DNA from: Casuarius casuarius
Taxonomy: Eukaryota > Chordata > Aves > Casuariiformes > Casuariidae
DNA: 64,000 nt
Reading direction: 5' to 3'
Assembly: GCA_003342895.1 (NCBI GenBank)
Contig: PTFA01000403.1
Span: forward strand, 188,537 to 252,536
Shown here: positions 1 through 13,500 of the stretch, one piece after another
How the letters are laid out: each line of letters begins with the position of its first letter
Position numbering within the stretch: position 1 is the first letter of the stretch
The notes under the pieces: model-generated
Told to the model about the DNA's origin: nothing
The model's input: only the letters and a program-made list of their open reading frames with translations
The model's database searches: none
Position numbers and translations under genes: made by a program

Positions 1-3000
1 TTTTTTTTTTTTTTGAGTTTCTTGTTTCTGCCTTTTTTACAGATCTCTCGTTCTGTATTCTCTAACCTTTCCTAGTTTATTTTATCTTTCAGCCCTGGAA
101 GGCTGAATATATACAGAGAGAGGAATACCTTTCTCTACCCCCTACCTTTGGTCCCCTATTTTGTAATCTATTTTCTATTCCTATTCTTCCAGTCCTCTTC
201 CTATCTCACTCAGTGCTCAACCTTTTCTGTAACATTTTATTTTAAACCTTTGTTGACTACTCTTAACCCCCCTTAGTGTGTGGTATTGAACCTAATCCAA
301 GAGGCAGTCTCCTGGCATTTCCTTTGTGTTGTAGCTGATCATCTTACAGCTGCTGCAAGGTCAATGGAGTCAATGAGGGGATCCAATAGAAAAAAATACT
401 TTTCTTGATCAGCTCATTGAAATGTCTATACCTTCAGCCGCATGACTGCCAGAGTTGGTGTAAGGGAATTTGGGGTGGGAATTGCGACTGCCCTTCCAGC
501 ACTCTGAAATTACATCAGGTTAGATGGAACATCACCGCACTTAGCTCTTGCTGCTAGTCCTTCTGCTCATTTATCCAGTCGCTTTTCGTCTATCCTACCT
601 TCAGCCTATGATCCCATGATCCTCTTTTTGGCAGCAGTGTCAGTTTAAGTATTCCCTGCTCCTACCCATTTGTTTCCTTATATTTTAATTTTTGTTAGGA
701 AATGTGCTAAAAAGTAACCAGTATCTGTCATGTCCCTGTCCAGGTCACTGCATGGTTGCCCAGACATTTATTCTGGCACAACAGAGATTGTGGCAAGGTG
801 GCAGGAATGAGGAGTAGAAAGCAGTAGTAGAGACTATTTAAACCAACTGCATGAACACCTGGGAAGGGATCAGTCTGTCTTCTGTCTTTTTCTGTTTTTT
901 ATTCTACCCCTTATTATTTGTTTCCTCCAGTCACTTTCCTCTGTATTCTTCTGATTCTGCCATATGAACCCATGCAGTTTTTCCACTGCTCATTCTACAG
1001 ATTCTTATCAGACTACCTATGACATGAAAGTGTTTTAAGGTATTATCATGCCACCAATCTTTCACTGATATGCTGCCGCCTTCTTGCACTCACCGAACTG
1101 TGTGCCTTCATTAAAACTGAGATCTGCTCCTGTGGAAGTTTAGTTTTGTTCATTAGTCAGCAATAAAAGAAGATGTAGTCCTGCTGTGAACCCCAGGTAA
1201 ACTCAGTGCCAAACTGAAGAGACACTGCTAAGGAAAATACCATTCAATACCATTGGTCTTATTCAGAGATGTCATCTTAGTATACAAGCTAGAGAAACAG
1301 AGATTGCTCTATGTTACAATTTTTGGCTTCAAGATTGCCCCTGAAAATTCAGTCCAACTAGAATGAAAAAAAAATAGTCCATAAAAAGTGAGGTCCTATA
1401 TCTGAGGTTAAAGAAGTATATCTACAATTTTATGCATCTAATAGGCCACAGAAAGGAGGAAGCTGAGCCAACCCGAAATTATTCCTGAGTCACAGCAAAC
1501 TAGGGTGGAGCAACAGCAGTGTGCGTCTTACAAAGGCTTGTAGCAGGCTGCTGGCTACAGTGGATCAGAGATGTGATAAATCTGTATGTAGCTGTTTGAA
1601 CAAATCATGAATAGGAGACAGGAGAGGAATGACTTCTGTCTCTTCACATTCTGGTAAAAGATTTCCTAGTAACTAGTTTATCCTGGTTATCTAATTGGAA
1701 GTACACACAAGATTTCCTAATCTCATAAGCAAGTTTTCAGTGATTAATAATAATCATGACATAGTGCTTGATTTCTAAATGGTGTTTATACATTCCTTTT
1801 CATCCAGAGGTTTAATGTCCTTTATAATCCCTCTTGCCCCTTTACTGATCAACAAAGCTTTTTACACTTTTTCTTTTCAGGTTAACTGAATGTGTTGTCT
1901 AGTGCCATAGTCTTGTCTGTGGCACAGCCTTGTTTTCTTCTTTGATCCTCACAAGCCACAAATTTCTGGATTTCAACAAATCATTGAAAGTGTTCTCACA
2001 AGCTCAACACACCTTCCTCCTGCCCAAATTCCATGACTCTACCTTAATAGTAGAGGATTCCTTAATAGTTCAAGGATTCTACCTTAATATGCCCCTACCT
2101 CTCAATATCATCTGACAGCATACTTAATTCCATTGTTTCTAAAATCAAATCTTCACATTGGCTTTTGATTTTTGTCTTCTTAAAAGTTTCTGATTGATTC
2201 ACTCTGAACTGAATCAGCTTTATTGTTTCATTGACCATCAGCCCTCATGTACTCTCTGTTGGTAATACTAGTCTTCACTGTCTCATTAGTGTATTTCTTA
2301 CACAATCACCTTTTACCTTTTTACAAAATACCTCCTATTTTGTTGGGATTTCTTTGCAAACTTTAAAGGAATTAGTTCATGCTGTTATCTCACCCAAAAC
2401 TTAGTTCTATGTTGTTGGCCAGAGACTAGAGTTGAATGTGTTAAATACGATCATTTTGCTTCTATACTCTTCATTCTTTTCGCCAACACCAATATCCAGT
2501 TCTTCTATACCTCGTATTTTTGTAAACCTATTCCATAAACTTTGTTCTTCTTTTTATTACAAATGCTTATGCAGTCATTACCAAAACCTTGTGGTTCCAA
2601 ACTGTGGCCTGCTGAAAGTTAAGCAGTCTCCAGTCTCATGTTGCTTGAATACAAATTTCATTAAAGGTTTGGCTAATAAAGATATATAATATTACACCAG
2701 AAGTTTGGGGAAGTGCCAGAGTTTCACTGGCTCCCCCAAAGTGAGGACCACTCAGGAGCACAGTAAGCCCTGATTTTTGATAAAGAAGGTTTTTGTAATA
2801 ATACATTATAACAACAGCAACACTGCAGGGCTAACCTCCTATCTACAGCATTATGAAACTTGAGTGGCCTTCCACATGTTGGAATATCAACCTGCAAAAT
2901 ATTGAATGAGATGGTTATTTATTTTAGAGAACAGGAAGAGGTATATCACTATCTACTATTACATATCACTATCTATTCACAATAATTACCTAATTTAATT

Positions 3001-4258
3001 TCCTTTAGTTACAGGCATTCCTTGAAAAAAGAGTAGCATGAAAGAGAATACAAATGTAAGTACTGCTTCTGAAGTATGTGGGTTTTTCAAGATCTTAGCA
3101 AATGCTCTATACTTAGAGAACTGATAACATTACTTGTTTTATGAGAATACAAAACAGGCTATGCTGTCTTCATACGACAGTCTTATATAGCAGAAAACAC
3201 AAGGAGAATCACGACTTGATGCTACTGTCCTTCCAGTTTTTTAATCCTGAAACTGCTCACTGACAAGCTATCAGTAGGGGCTGATCTGTTAAGTGGTACT
3301 TTCCCCCTTTCATTTCCTAGAGTTAAAATTGAGTAAGTCAAAAAAAAAAAAAGGGATAAAAATGGGGGAAAAAATCAACTATCTGTACAGTGTGTAAAAT
3401 CATACAACTTAACAAAAAGTTTTAGTGAAGCCTGTTGAAAAGGAGAACCACTTTCTCTTTCAAATGCTATTGTTTGAATTGCTTCTTCTCCACACTCTAT
3501 GTTCCAATGATCATAATTCTCCAAGTGGTGCAAAGTCTCTGTGATGACAGTGCTTGCCTTAAGAAATGTACAGCCATCTTGAAATACCCAAATAATTCAC
3601 TATAGTACTAATTCCAATCACTGGTACAGAAGAATCTGAAACTCGTTCAGCCAGTGACACTGTTTGCTGCTACTCCTGCCTCTTGTTGCTGTCAGCATTT
3701 CCGTGTTTAATATATATACAGAATATAATATATAGTATATATATACTATAGATCTTAAATAGATACACAAACTGCTTAAATGAAAAAAATCCATGGGGCA
3801 TGAGAGGAAATGTACTTGCAAAAGCAAGCACCGCTTAGCAGTAATATGAATTTGTACTAATCCACATGGGGATCCTGTCAGAATATTCACTTTAAGGTTA
3901 CCTGTTATGAAGACTTTTTGTCTATATACATAGAGTTACACTGTAGCATCAGTGCTGTTGATCCTTGTGTCCAGGTAAATGGCACAGCCCTGCCTTCCTC
4001 CATTTCTGATTTATATGGTTTGATGCATTTACACTGACTGTACACTCAGAAACTACCTATATCAGCAGGAATCAGTTAGTGCCATACAGCAATATTAGAA
4101 GAAACCCCTATTAGTACCTTTTAGATGCCTAGACGCAGGAAATGATGAAGGGTGAGAGGGAAAAAACCCATCAAGACAATTTGCACAATAGATGCAGGCT
4201 GTCAGTTTTGGATCTTCTGGGTTAAATACACTCTGTAACATTTCCAATCAAACACAAG
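1..4258. other. AT-rich non-coding stretch, no gene seen
   Basis: The window opens inside a T run (1-14). Open frames here are short and scattered over both strands, with no recognisable domain. Small structures are a 13-base direct repeat (2943-2955 and 2963-2975, period 20), an A run near 3341-3352 and a perfect AT palindrome at 3731-3750. Nothing here supports a gene, an RNA gene or a mobile element that I can name. Confidence 0.6.
3731..3750. repeat. Perfect 20-bp AT palindrome
   Basis: The sequence TATAGTATATATATACTATA reads the same on both strands. It sits in a wider AT-rich patch (about 3707-3760). Such palindromes are common in AT microsatellite-like DNA and may form cruciforms. No function is implied. 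Confidence 0.85.
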
Positions 4259-4561
4259 ATCACACAGAACGGTTGAGGTTGGGAGGGACCTCTGGAGATT
4301 GTCTGGTCCAACCCCCTGCTTAGAGCAGGGTCACCTAGAGCAGGTTGCTCAGGGCTGTGTCCAGCTGGGTTTTGAATATCTGCAAGGATGGAGACTCCAC
4401 AACCTGCCGGGGCAACCTGTTCCAGTGTTTGACCGCCTTTACCATAAAAGAAAATTTCTTATGTTTAAACATACTTTTCTGGATTTGTGTTTGTGCCCAT
4501 TGCCTTTCCTCCTGGGCACCACTGAGAACAGTCTCGCACCATTCCCCCACCCCACCCCCGC

Positions 4562-4565
<4 letters not shown>

Positions 4566-4624
<59 letters not shown>

Positions 4625-4652
4625 TGTATGTATATACACACACACACACACA
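4566..4652. repeat. Compound (AT)n-(GTAT)n-(AC)n microsatellite inside CR1
   Basis: About 32 bases of alternating A and T (4566-4597) run into about nine GTAT units (to roughly 4634) and then an AC run (to 4652). CR1-derived sequence flanks it on both sides, so it grew or was inserted after the element landed. The long open frames on both strands here are low-complexity translations of this repeat (runs of YI, YV, IH) and are not genes. Confidence 0.97.
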
Positions 4653-4994
4653 TTGATAAGATTGCTGGACTCAATCCAGTATGTCCCTGTCTCTCTTGTA
4701 TTGGGGACCCCAGACCTGGATACACCACTCCAACTCCTCACCAGTGCTGAGGAGAGGGGAAGGATCACCTCCCTCGACCTGCTGGCAACACTCTTCCTAA
4801 TGCAGCCCAGGACACTGCTAGCCTTTTTTGCTGCAAGAGTGCATAGCTGGCTCATTGTCAGCTTGGTGTCCACCAGAATCCTCAGGTCTTTTTCTCAAAG
4901 CTGCTTTCCAGCGAGTCAGGACCCAATTTGTACTGGTGCATGGGGTTATTTCTTCCCAGGACTTTGAAATTGCATTTGCTGAATTTCATTAGAT

Positions 4995-5855
4995 TCATGC
5001 TGGCCTATTTCTCCAGCCTGTTGAGGTCCCTCTAACTGGCATCGCAACTATCTGGTGTATTGACAACTCCTGCCAGATTTTATCACCTGCAGACTTGCTG
5101 AAGGTGCACTCTATCCCATCAAGCTTGTCAATAATGAAGAGGTTAAACAATATTGATCTCTGGGGTGGGGACTGGCTCCGACTGGACTTTGTGCTGCTAC
5201 TCACAATCCTTTGAGCCCAGCAGTTCAGCTTGTTTTTAATCCACTTCACTGTCCTTTTATCTAGCCCGTATTTTATCAGCTTATCTAGGAGGATGTTATG
5301 GGAGACAGTGTCAAAAGCCTTGCTAAAGTCAAGATAAATAACATCCACTGCTCTTCCCTCATCAACCGAGCTAATCATTTCCTTGTAGAAGGTTTCTCAG
5401 GTATGATTTCCACTTTGTAAATCCATGCTGACTACTCCCAATCACCTTCTTGCCCTTTGTGTATTTGGAAATGGCTTCCAGGAGGATTTGCTCCATCACC
5501 CTCTCAGGGATCAAGGTGAGGCTGACCAGCCTGCATTTCTCTGGATCCTGCTTCTGGCCCTTCTTGAAGAAAGGAGTGACGTTTGCCATTTCAGGTCCTC
5601 TGGAACCTCCCTCAATCACTATGACCTTTCAAAGATAATCGAGCGCGGCCTCACAGTGACATCAGCCAGCTGCATCAGCACTTGTGGGAGCATCCTATCA
5701 GGTCCCATGGATTTTATGTATGTCCAATTTGTTTGAATGTTCCCTAACTTGATCCTCCCCCACCGAGGACAAGTATACCTTGCTCCAGACTTATCCACTG
5801 GTCTCAGGGGCCTGAAGGCCAGTCTTACCAGTAAAGACTGAGGTGAAGAAGGCAT
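4995..5855 (-). pseudogene. Decayed CR1 reverse-transcriptase fragment
   Basis: Three minus-strand blocks in shifting frames together cover the amino-terminal to middle part of a CR1 reverse transcriptase. They are 5619-5855 (ending LADVTVRPRSIIFERS), 5371-5619 (ANVTPFFKKG, then the SSQHGFTK motif) and 4995-5378 (YLDFSKAFDTVSH, the palm motif carrying the first catalytic aspartate). The later palm motifs are broken. The expected PQGS turn reads PQRS, and the expected F-A-D-D catalytic box reads S-A-G-D, followed by frame loss. The enzyme would copy the element's own RNA at the nicked target, but this copy cannot encode it. The blocks overlap by only a few bases, so small insertions or deletions separate them. 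Confidence 0.9.
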
Positions 5856-6040
5856 TCAGTACCTCACTCTTCTCCATGACCTTTGTCACCAGGTCCTCTG
5901 TCCCATTCAGCTTTAGGCCCACATTTTCTCTAGTCTTGCTTTTGTTGCTGACTTACCTGCAGAAGCCCTTCTTGTTGCCCTTCATGTCCCTTGCTAAATT
6001 CAACTGCAGGTGGGCTTTGGCTTTCCATCCTTGCACATGC

Positions 6041-9000
6041 TAGATTTCTGACTAACTTATATCAAGACAATTTATCAGCCTCAAAAAATAGAGGCAGTGG
6101 CCCATGCAGCTGCCAAATACATGTGTTTTTTTCTATTAAACTTAATGAGAAGTTAAGACTGTGTTTAGTTGTGTCTTTTTACTTAATTAAAATTAAAATG
6201 ACACATCACTGTATGTGCAGTCAGAGCCTTAATCTCTAAAGAGTGTCAGATAGTATTAGGCTCATTGTTGACAGTGGCCTAGTTTCTGTTGATGGATTCA
6301 TTAAAAGTTTTAGTCAGCAAAGTCAGGAGAAAGTAGTGACTGATAGCTCTGAACTGAAATGAGTAAGAAAAAAAAAAAGAAAGCCAAAACCCAACCTGTT
6401 TTGTTAATCCAGTCCATGTACATGAAAGCAGCACAGCAGGATCAGAGAACTAATTCCATTTCAAATCAGATGCCTGCTGGTTTCATTTAATGAGCATCAT
6501 GTCTGGTTCTTTTTTAACCCTAAAATACCTTAATATTTAGAAAAAATATTCTGATTTTTTTATTTTACTTTAAAAAAATCTTCTACAGAAATCTGGATTC
6601 ATCTGAACCTCTTTCTGGGGATGTTTCTCTATATCTCTTTCTATTGAGATGCCACAGTTAGTTTCCTGACATTATGATATGAATGTTGCAGGGTTCCATC
6701 ATCACTTCTATTTGACTGGATGAAGGGCCCTACAGAAAGATCAAATAATAACCTGTGGTAGGAAAAGGAAACTTAGTGGTCACTCTTTCCCTTGAAGCTT
6801 CAGGAGCGATGTCTGACAGTCATGTGGGAAGAGATTTGCTGACCATCTCATCACCATGAATGTTACAGCCTCAGGGAAGAGAATACTGACTCCAGAAATG
6901 CTGAGTTCCCTGCTCTCTGTGCTTTTATTCATTAGAATTCTTTGTGATAGAAGAGGGGCTGTGGTACCTATTGCTATGGAGCCTGAAACTGTATGTCTCC
7001 TCAAGGAGGTGTGCAATCCTGTAGATTTCCTGTATTACATAGTCTTGCCCTCCTAAACAGATGATTTGATCATCTGTCAGAAGTAGCAGCAGACACCTAC
7101 AACTCTCCTTTACATTTTAGGAGTGTCATATGGATGCAACCTTTTTAAAATGATGACTGTTAAATTTACTTTTGAACACCTGGCCCTAATTGTTACAAAA
7201 GCCTTCGACTTTTGTTGAACAAATCTTTTACTGTTGAACAAATATTCAAATAGATATATCCAATGATGTACAAGCTAGACTATTGACAAAAATAGAAGAT
7301 ATCTTGGGTTAAGAAGTCCAGAAACATCCAGTTTAGTAATCTGGTCTATAGTGATACTTCTACTTTTTCAACAGTTCTAAAAACACTTTTAGGAGACAAG
7401 AGAAAGTTCAAGACAGATAACTATACCCACTTGTCTTGTCATATCACAGAGAGATTTCTGAAATAAAAGGAAATGAATTTGCCTTATTTCCTTCATTGTA
7501 CTTTCATTGTGTCATCTATTCAGGTAAGGTACTTGCTCTGTAACTGGACCTGAGAAGGACTGCTGACTGCCATCTTAACTGCCAAACTGCATGCCAAACT
7601 TCAAAACATCTCTTTCTTCATAGATCTCTTGTATTTAATAAGTGTTTAATAATCTGAACACTGCACTCTTCCTGATTCAGGGCACTGATATGATCTCTCC
7701 ACTCTTGTTGCACATTTTCATTAAATTTGCCAAAAAAAAAGTGATTTTTGTGTCTCTAAAATATGTCTGAAATCGGACAAAGATCTAAAAATTATTAATT
7801 GTGGTTTTGGAGGATGAATGGACAGATGAATTCTTTGAACATGTATACATAACTATACACAAACATACAATGAGGCAATGTGATATGTTGATCCCCAGAA
7901 ACTAACTGGGAAATCACATGTGTTCAGGAAATCTTCCCTGAAGACATTTGGCTCTCATGGTAACAGATGAAAAGATTTTTACTTAACAATCGTGAAATAT
8001 AATGAGAATGAAAATTTGTGTCATACGGATATGATATGGCAAACTGATGTTCTTCAATACTATGAAATGTAATCAAATGATGGCTATATGAAATTAGAAT
8101 GAAAATAAAAACAAAATGTGAAAGAAGAAAGGTAGATGTTTAAAATCAAGAGTAAAGTAAAAATTTTACTATTCGTGAAACGCTAGTAGGAAAATTACCT
8201 GCTGGGATGGGAATATGACCTAATTTATCTAACTTCAGTGACCACGCTTCAGGAAGGATTGGGCATCTGCAGTTGGGAACTTCTACATGAACATAGATTT
8301 AAGGACAGAGGAACAGTTGGCCTACTAGACTTGCTCTTTATTTTCTTAATCACCGGTATAAAAATATCTTAATTTACATAAGTGGTCCAATACAATTAGA
8401 CAATCTTAATCTAAGTGAGGTAAATTCACACATGGCAAACTGGCTACAAGTTTATTGTCTACTTTGCCCTCAGGCTGTTGCTTCTAGTCTGTCAAGGGAA
8501 GCGTTAACTCACAACTGTCTCATACTGCCGATGTTTTCTGATCCTATAACTTTTGCTTAGCCTAGCTAGTGCTAAATTTTCTGAGACTTCTGAAACAGTC
8601 TAGATGCCATAGTACTATTCACATGCAGCCAGTAGTGGTTACTGTACCCTATTTCCTGTATTATATTGAATAGTGTACTTAGGACTACTAAAGCTGGTAG
8701 TGTTGAATGATAGGCCTCCAGATCACATAAGTCTCATTTTCTTGGGAAAATAAGATTAAAAAAGAAAAATCTAGTATCATATGTCTACTTAGTACTTAAC
8801 AAGCTCCGTATTCTTACATACCATGCAATTTTATAAGATAATGCATTAAAGCATAGACCATTCAGAATAAGAAGAACAATATTCAGGCCATTGGAGAAAT
8901 ATCAGCTATAGGTCATTCACATTGTTTGTAACAGATCAGTTAGATGCTAGTAATAGTCTAGCCTGAATTCAGGCATAACACCCTTTGGGGAATGAAATCC

Positions 9001-10365
9001 AGAAATTCTTTTCTCAAGCACACATATTGTTTAGTTGGTAGAGCTGCAGATTTTAGAAAGGCCATCAATATTTATTAAGACATTAATTTCTCCATTATTA
9101 TGGAGAAGCATCACTTACTAAATAGTCTGATGGTTAACCATCAACACTCTTGAAAATATGCTAATTCTAGCCTAAAATGCCTAGTTTTTGCTTCTGGATA
9201 TTGCAGTGTATCAAAAATTATAATAATTTGTCTCACTCCTACATAGAACCCCAGAAAAGGACCTAAACTACAAAATTCTCATGACTTACTTTGACAGAGT
9301 TTGAATGCTGCTTTTTTAGTCACCATGACACACTTACTTGTTGCATTATAAAAATTAAAGGTAGTAGAATCAATTAATAAATAGTAGGCAGCCTACAAGA
9401 ATGAATATTAACAATAGTGGAGGACCATTTATCATTACTCTGTGCCACAGGACATGTTGGCAAAATGAGTGGGTGCTTAATATGACACTTTAATTTGGCA
9501 ACATTTACATTCATTGATACTAATGCTTGCACACACTCCAGGATGATGAAGAATTAGATTTTCATGATCTGATTCTATTGATTATTGTCATTAGCTTACA
9601 AGAGGAAATATAAATATATTTATGCAATATGTATTATTTAATGTAGGGTATTGTGTAATATGTAAAGCATGTAATATTAGTATATACATAAAAGTGCTAT
9701 ATTTATATATTGGAAGTAATCAAAGATCAGTTTTCTAGAACTGAATTGTACCATTATACATGCATCAGCTGGAAAAAAGAGACATTTCAAAGAATGAGCA
9801 TATTTGCTGGTAAAGAAAGTTGTAAACATTTTTATGCTGAGGCAAACTTTGATCCAAGGCTTGTTCTTAAACTGATCAAACTGTGACGCAGCTTCCCTAA
9901 GCTGGCTCTTTAACGTTTGCCACCCAGCTCTGCCTCCACTGGCAGCAATGCTCCTCAAATAAACAAAGCATGACTAAATCTTCTGCCAGGGTGGGATTTC
10001 CAATGTATTCTTTCTAGCCTGGGAGTGACCAGCTGACAGTTGTTTCTGCAAGATCATTCTCAGCTATTGTGAGGGATGGGGCGGAATGAACCCTGTGGTC
10101 CTTCCTGGAACTACTACACCACAAAGTTTCCTGTCCCTTCTCTTTAAGACAGTCGTTTGAAATGTTTTCAGACATCAACTATTGTCCCAGTACTACTTAT
10201 TCTCTCAGCATCTACTACTATCATCATTAGGTTTCTGTCTGTTTTAGAATTCCTGGAAGAAATTATCCTCAATCCCCCAAATGTCTTCATATTAGTCTAG
10301 AAATACATTAAAATACATTAAAATAACATGTTAAAATGGGCAGAGACTTAATTAAAAATTTTTAC
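6041..10365. other. Non-coding stretch, nothing recognised
   Basis: This stretch is AT-rich with only short open frames. A 12-base direct repeat (TGTTGAACAAAT at 7213-7224 and 7232-7243) and a very AT-rich patch at about 9600-9720 are the only local structures noted. A 93-codon minus frame (9677-9958) starts with a hydrophilic, exon-like peptide but has no convincing splice sites. Confidence 0.55.
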
Positions 10366-10369
10366 TTAC

Positions 10370-10575
10370 ATATACAGCTGTCCGTGTGAGGAAATGCTTG
10401 CAGTAACAATTAGTTTAGCATCCTCTTCTTCCAAGCTGTTGTCTTCATCATCCTCCATCGGTTTATTTCTTTAATCTTCAAGCCAGGGCAGCCCATTAAC
10501 ATATACAAGCAGCCACACAATAGCAGGATAATTGCAGTAGCATATTCCCAAAAATGCATGATGTCCTAATAACAG
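10370..10575 (-). other. Candidate exon (speculative), minus strand
   Basis: On the minus strand, a pyrimidine-rich run ending in CATCAG gives a plausible 3' splice site just before base 10575. A consensus donor, GTAAGT, follows base 10370. Between them, an ATG at 10458 opens a highly acidic frame (MEDDEDNSLEEEDAKLIV, then further residues) that stays open to the donor and would splice in phase 2. Just upstream, a second ATG at 10559 opens a 49-codon frame (to 10410) with a hydrophobic, membrane-segment-like start. If real, that could be a small membrane protein or an upstream frame. I recognise neither peptide. The two frames overlap and cannot both be main coding sequence. Splice-like signals occur by chance at this density, so this is a candidate only. 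Confidence 0.22.
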
Positions 10576-13500
10576 CTGATGTCATGAAAAGAAAAATTGT
10601 GACTTCTCTGTTAAAGGTTAATTAAATATGGGCAGTGCATTCAGTCACTTCACCACATAATTGATGAGACAAAAACAATAATACTAACATGCCAATTTTT
10701 GTATTTTTCATGTATTTTAGACTTCCTATGTTGTGATCAGCAGCTTATATATGTGACCAATCCAAGAGGCATATTTATCATCATCCCAAACCATTGCTAA
10801 TTTTCCACATTCTTTGAATGATTCTTCATTCTTCTGTGCACGACTTAAAAGACAAACCATTTCAGATGGACGAATCATAAACAACAATTTTCCATTATAC
10901 TAAGATGTACGTTATAACATTCAGAAAAGAATAAAGGTTTGCAAATGCTGTGTTGTCATGATTATCAGAAGTCTTAAAGGTAGATGGAGCTATGGGAGAT
11001 TGCTACCTACTTGCAGTCTGTAAATATGTGTCACCTATAAAGTTATATTTCAGTAAACAAAAAACATACTGTATGGACAAGGGCAACTGAAAGAATGTGT
11101 ATGTTGTAGTAGCACAGCAGTGCTGACCTACTTGATTAGGCTGTATACTGAGTAGTATGCAGCTCTGGCTCTTTTTCAGCAAAACAGTGAGTGGCCTCCC
11201 AAATCAGCATGCATTTTGAAATATAAAATGACCAGACACATCTTTTTGCAACTCAGTTATTAAATTATTAACTTTATCTACATCCCAGAAGGCCACCTCT
11301 TACATCACAGTGATGCAAAATCTACTAACTGGAAGTCAATTTTGTGCTAACCCAGGCCACTGACTGCAAGAAGCAGACACAAACATGTCAGGGGTGAGAT
11401 ATTTTCACTATTTCTTTGTCTCACTTCCTTACTTCACTTGCCATCCCTCTTTGTCTCTCTCTGTGTTTCTTTCTCTCTCCTCCCCTGCTCATATAGAAAT
11501 AACCTTAAATCATAGTTTTATTGTGAGAGAGAAAAAAAAAGTGGACTGGCACTTTTGTGTCAGCACTGACATATGCTGCCCATATAGTAAGGTCTTACTA
11601 TGAGAAATATTTTGAAATTTATTCCTTGGAATGTTTCTTGGAAAAGTAAACTAGAAAACAGGTGTGTCAAAATAGCACGGCTACCCTTTTTTTGAAAGGC
11701 AAGTAACAATTGGCTTTGATGAAAACTTGAGGACTGTGAACAAAATCTGAATGAAGCTTCTATTACTTTTCAGTGCAGGTTTACTTAAATGTTGTTTATA
11801 TTCACAGTATGTGCAGGATTCAGACCTAACATTTCACAAGTCTGCCAGATGTTCTGACAGGTTTTAATATTTCTGGTTAGAGCTTTTTAAAAAATCTAGT
11901 TCACTCATTCATTATCATTCCTGATTTATTTGTCTAAAGTGCGTTCTTGCAGACACTCTAAAAAAAAAAGCAGAGAAAGATTGTTGACCTGGAGATTTTA
12001 TGGATCTTTAGCCTTCAGTAATTTATTAGGTAGGTAGAATCAAAGTATTACTGAGTGTAGTAGAGACCAAGGTACTGAATTTTTCTTCTGAATTGCTACA
12101 GGTTTTTTTACATAGCATGATCCAGGATGCAGCTGTTCCTGACTGGTCACTTTGGGAACAGCACCCAGGAGCCATTAATGCTAAAATCTAGAAAGGACTG
12201 TCTGAGTGAATAAAGGTGTGAAGAATGAAAATTATTAGAACGTAATTGGAAGGACAGGGAAGGTGTAACTGGAAGAAAACCAAAATCATAGCTTTTAGAA
12301 GGCAACCTCTCCTATCAGGAATATCCCAAATTCTAGTGTTGCCAGATACTCATGCAGCCCACTCACACAGACCCCAGTGAAGTCAATGGAAAGACATTTC
12401 AGGAAAAGACATTCATTTCAGTGAGTTTTGGCCCAAAGGGTAGCAATCTTTTCAGCTGTTCTCCTTCTCAGTTTTCTATATGTGATGTCGTTTGAATGTA
12501 TGGGAACTTCTTATTTCTTTTGATTTAATCTGAGATTGTTTTACATTGCTGCAAATCATCTGGCTTCTCAATTAGCATGTCAATATGGAAAAGTTGACTA
12601 AAGCTGGAAAACTAAGCTGTCTTATGGTACAAAACAGAAGCAATAATGATACCTGAGGCCTTTTTATAGCTGTAGCAGACCCAACCATGAGGCACATGTC
12701 ACCTAAGCTTTGGAGAATGCCAGGACTTCTTAGGAAGAAGAACTTCTTAATAAGACCTCCATATATCTCTAGTGTGAATCTGGCTCATCTTTACATTTCA
12801 GAGCAGGAGTGAGACTTATGTGTATTCTATTCCTAGGCTTTTGCTCACCTAGTAACTATGCTTTACCTCTTTATTTTCTTTATGCTTGTTACAGAACTCG
12901 TCATCTGATTATGAAGCTCAGCAAATGTAGTATTAACAACAAGAGAAGCTGGCCTGATTTGCATGCTGATGTTAGTGAAGCTGTGAATTGTGTCATATTA
13001 GCCTCATTTGCTTCCCATATGCTTACTCTCATTTTCCCCTCAGAAACTGCAGCTTTACTTTTTATCTTCATTTGTATGCCCAAAATGCAGCCAGCTTAAT
13101 TACCAATTATAACCTTACTCATTTAAAAGCTAAAACAACTAGAAACAATGCTAAAAAGTGTCTCCCTTGAGGAGAACTAAAGACTTTGTGTTAATTTTCT
13201 TCACATATTTTGATTAGTATAAAGCACTGTGTAACTTACAAGTTAATCTCCCCAAATGATGTTAATTTTAAATTGAGATGACATATGCATACTCATGGGA
13301 GGAAAGTCAGATCAACCTACCTTCTCTTCCTCCTTCAACTCTGACCTGCTGTACAAAAATATTTCTCCCTGGGAAAGGGATAATGAAGCACTATTACATC
13401 CAGTTTTGCCAGCAGCTTTTTATTTATGTCCACCTTCTCTTGTTTTATTTCTTAACTGCCTAATCTCTGTTGTCTCAAGTTTGGAAGTCCCTTATGGATT

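Larger units (their letters stand above)
4259..6040 (-). mobile_element. CR1 LINE retrotransposon, 5'-truncated, minus strand
   Basis: The low-coordinate end reads, in reverse complement, as the typical avian CR1 3' tail. The motif 'gttgggagggacctctgg' is followed by the 'tccaaccccctgc' and 'gcaacctgttccagtgtt' segments of the 3' untranslated region. Further up, the minus strand encodes pieces of the second CR1 open frame: the reverse-transcriptase motif YLDFSKAFDTVSH, then SSQHGFTK, then MGPD and a FERS end. Similarity fades near 6040, so the copy lacks the 5' untranslated region, the first frame and the endonuclease. That fits the usual 5' truncation of target-primed reverse transcription. 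CR1 is the dominant LINE of birds and other sauropsids. Several frameshifts and the internal microsatellite show an old, dead copy. Both ends are approximate to about 20 bases. Confidence 0.93.

Noticed and set aside
2704..2741. Imperfect inverted repeat around TTTGGGG and CCCCAAA
   Set aside because: The stem is interrupted several times and the arms pair over only seven and five bases. It is not distinguishable from chance.
4299..4967. Longest open frame in the window (222 codons, plus strand)
   Set aside because: It is antisense to the CR1 3' region and is kept open by the AT/GTAT/AC microsatellite. The translation is low complexity in the middle and has no domain.
9677..9958. 93-codon minus frame beginning with a hydrophilic peptide
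   Set aside because: The start looks exon-like, but there is no donor at a sensible place and the second half turns into AT-rich hydrophobic noise.
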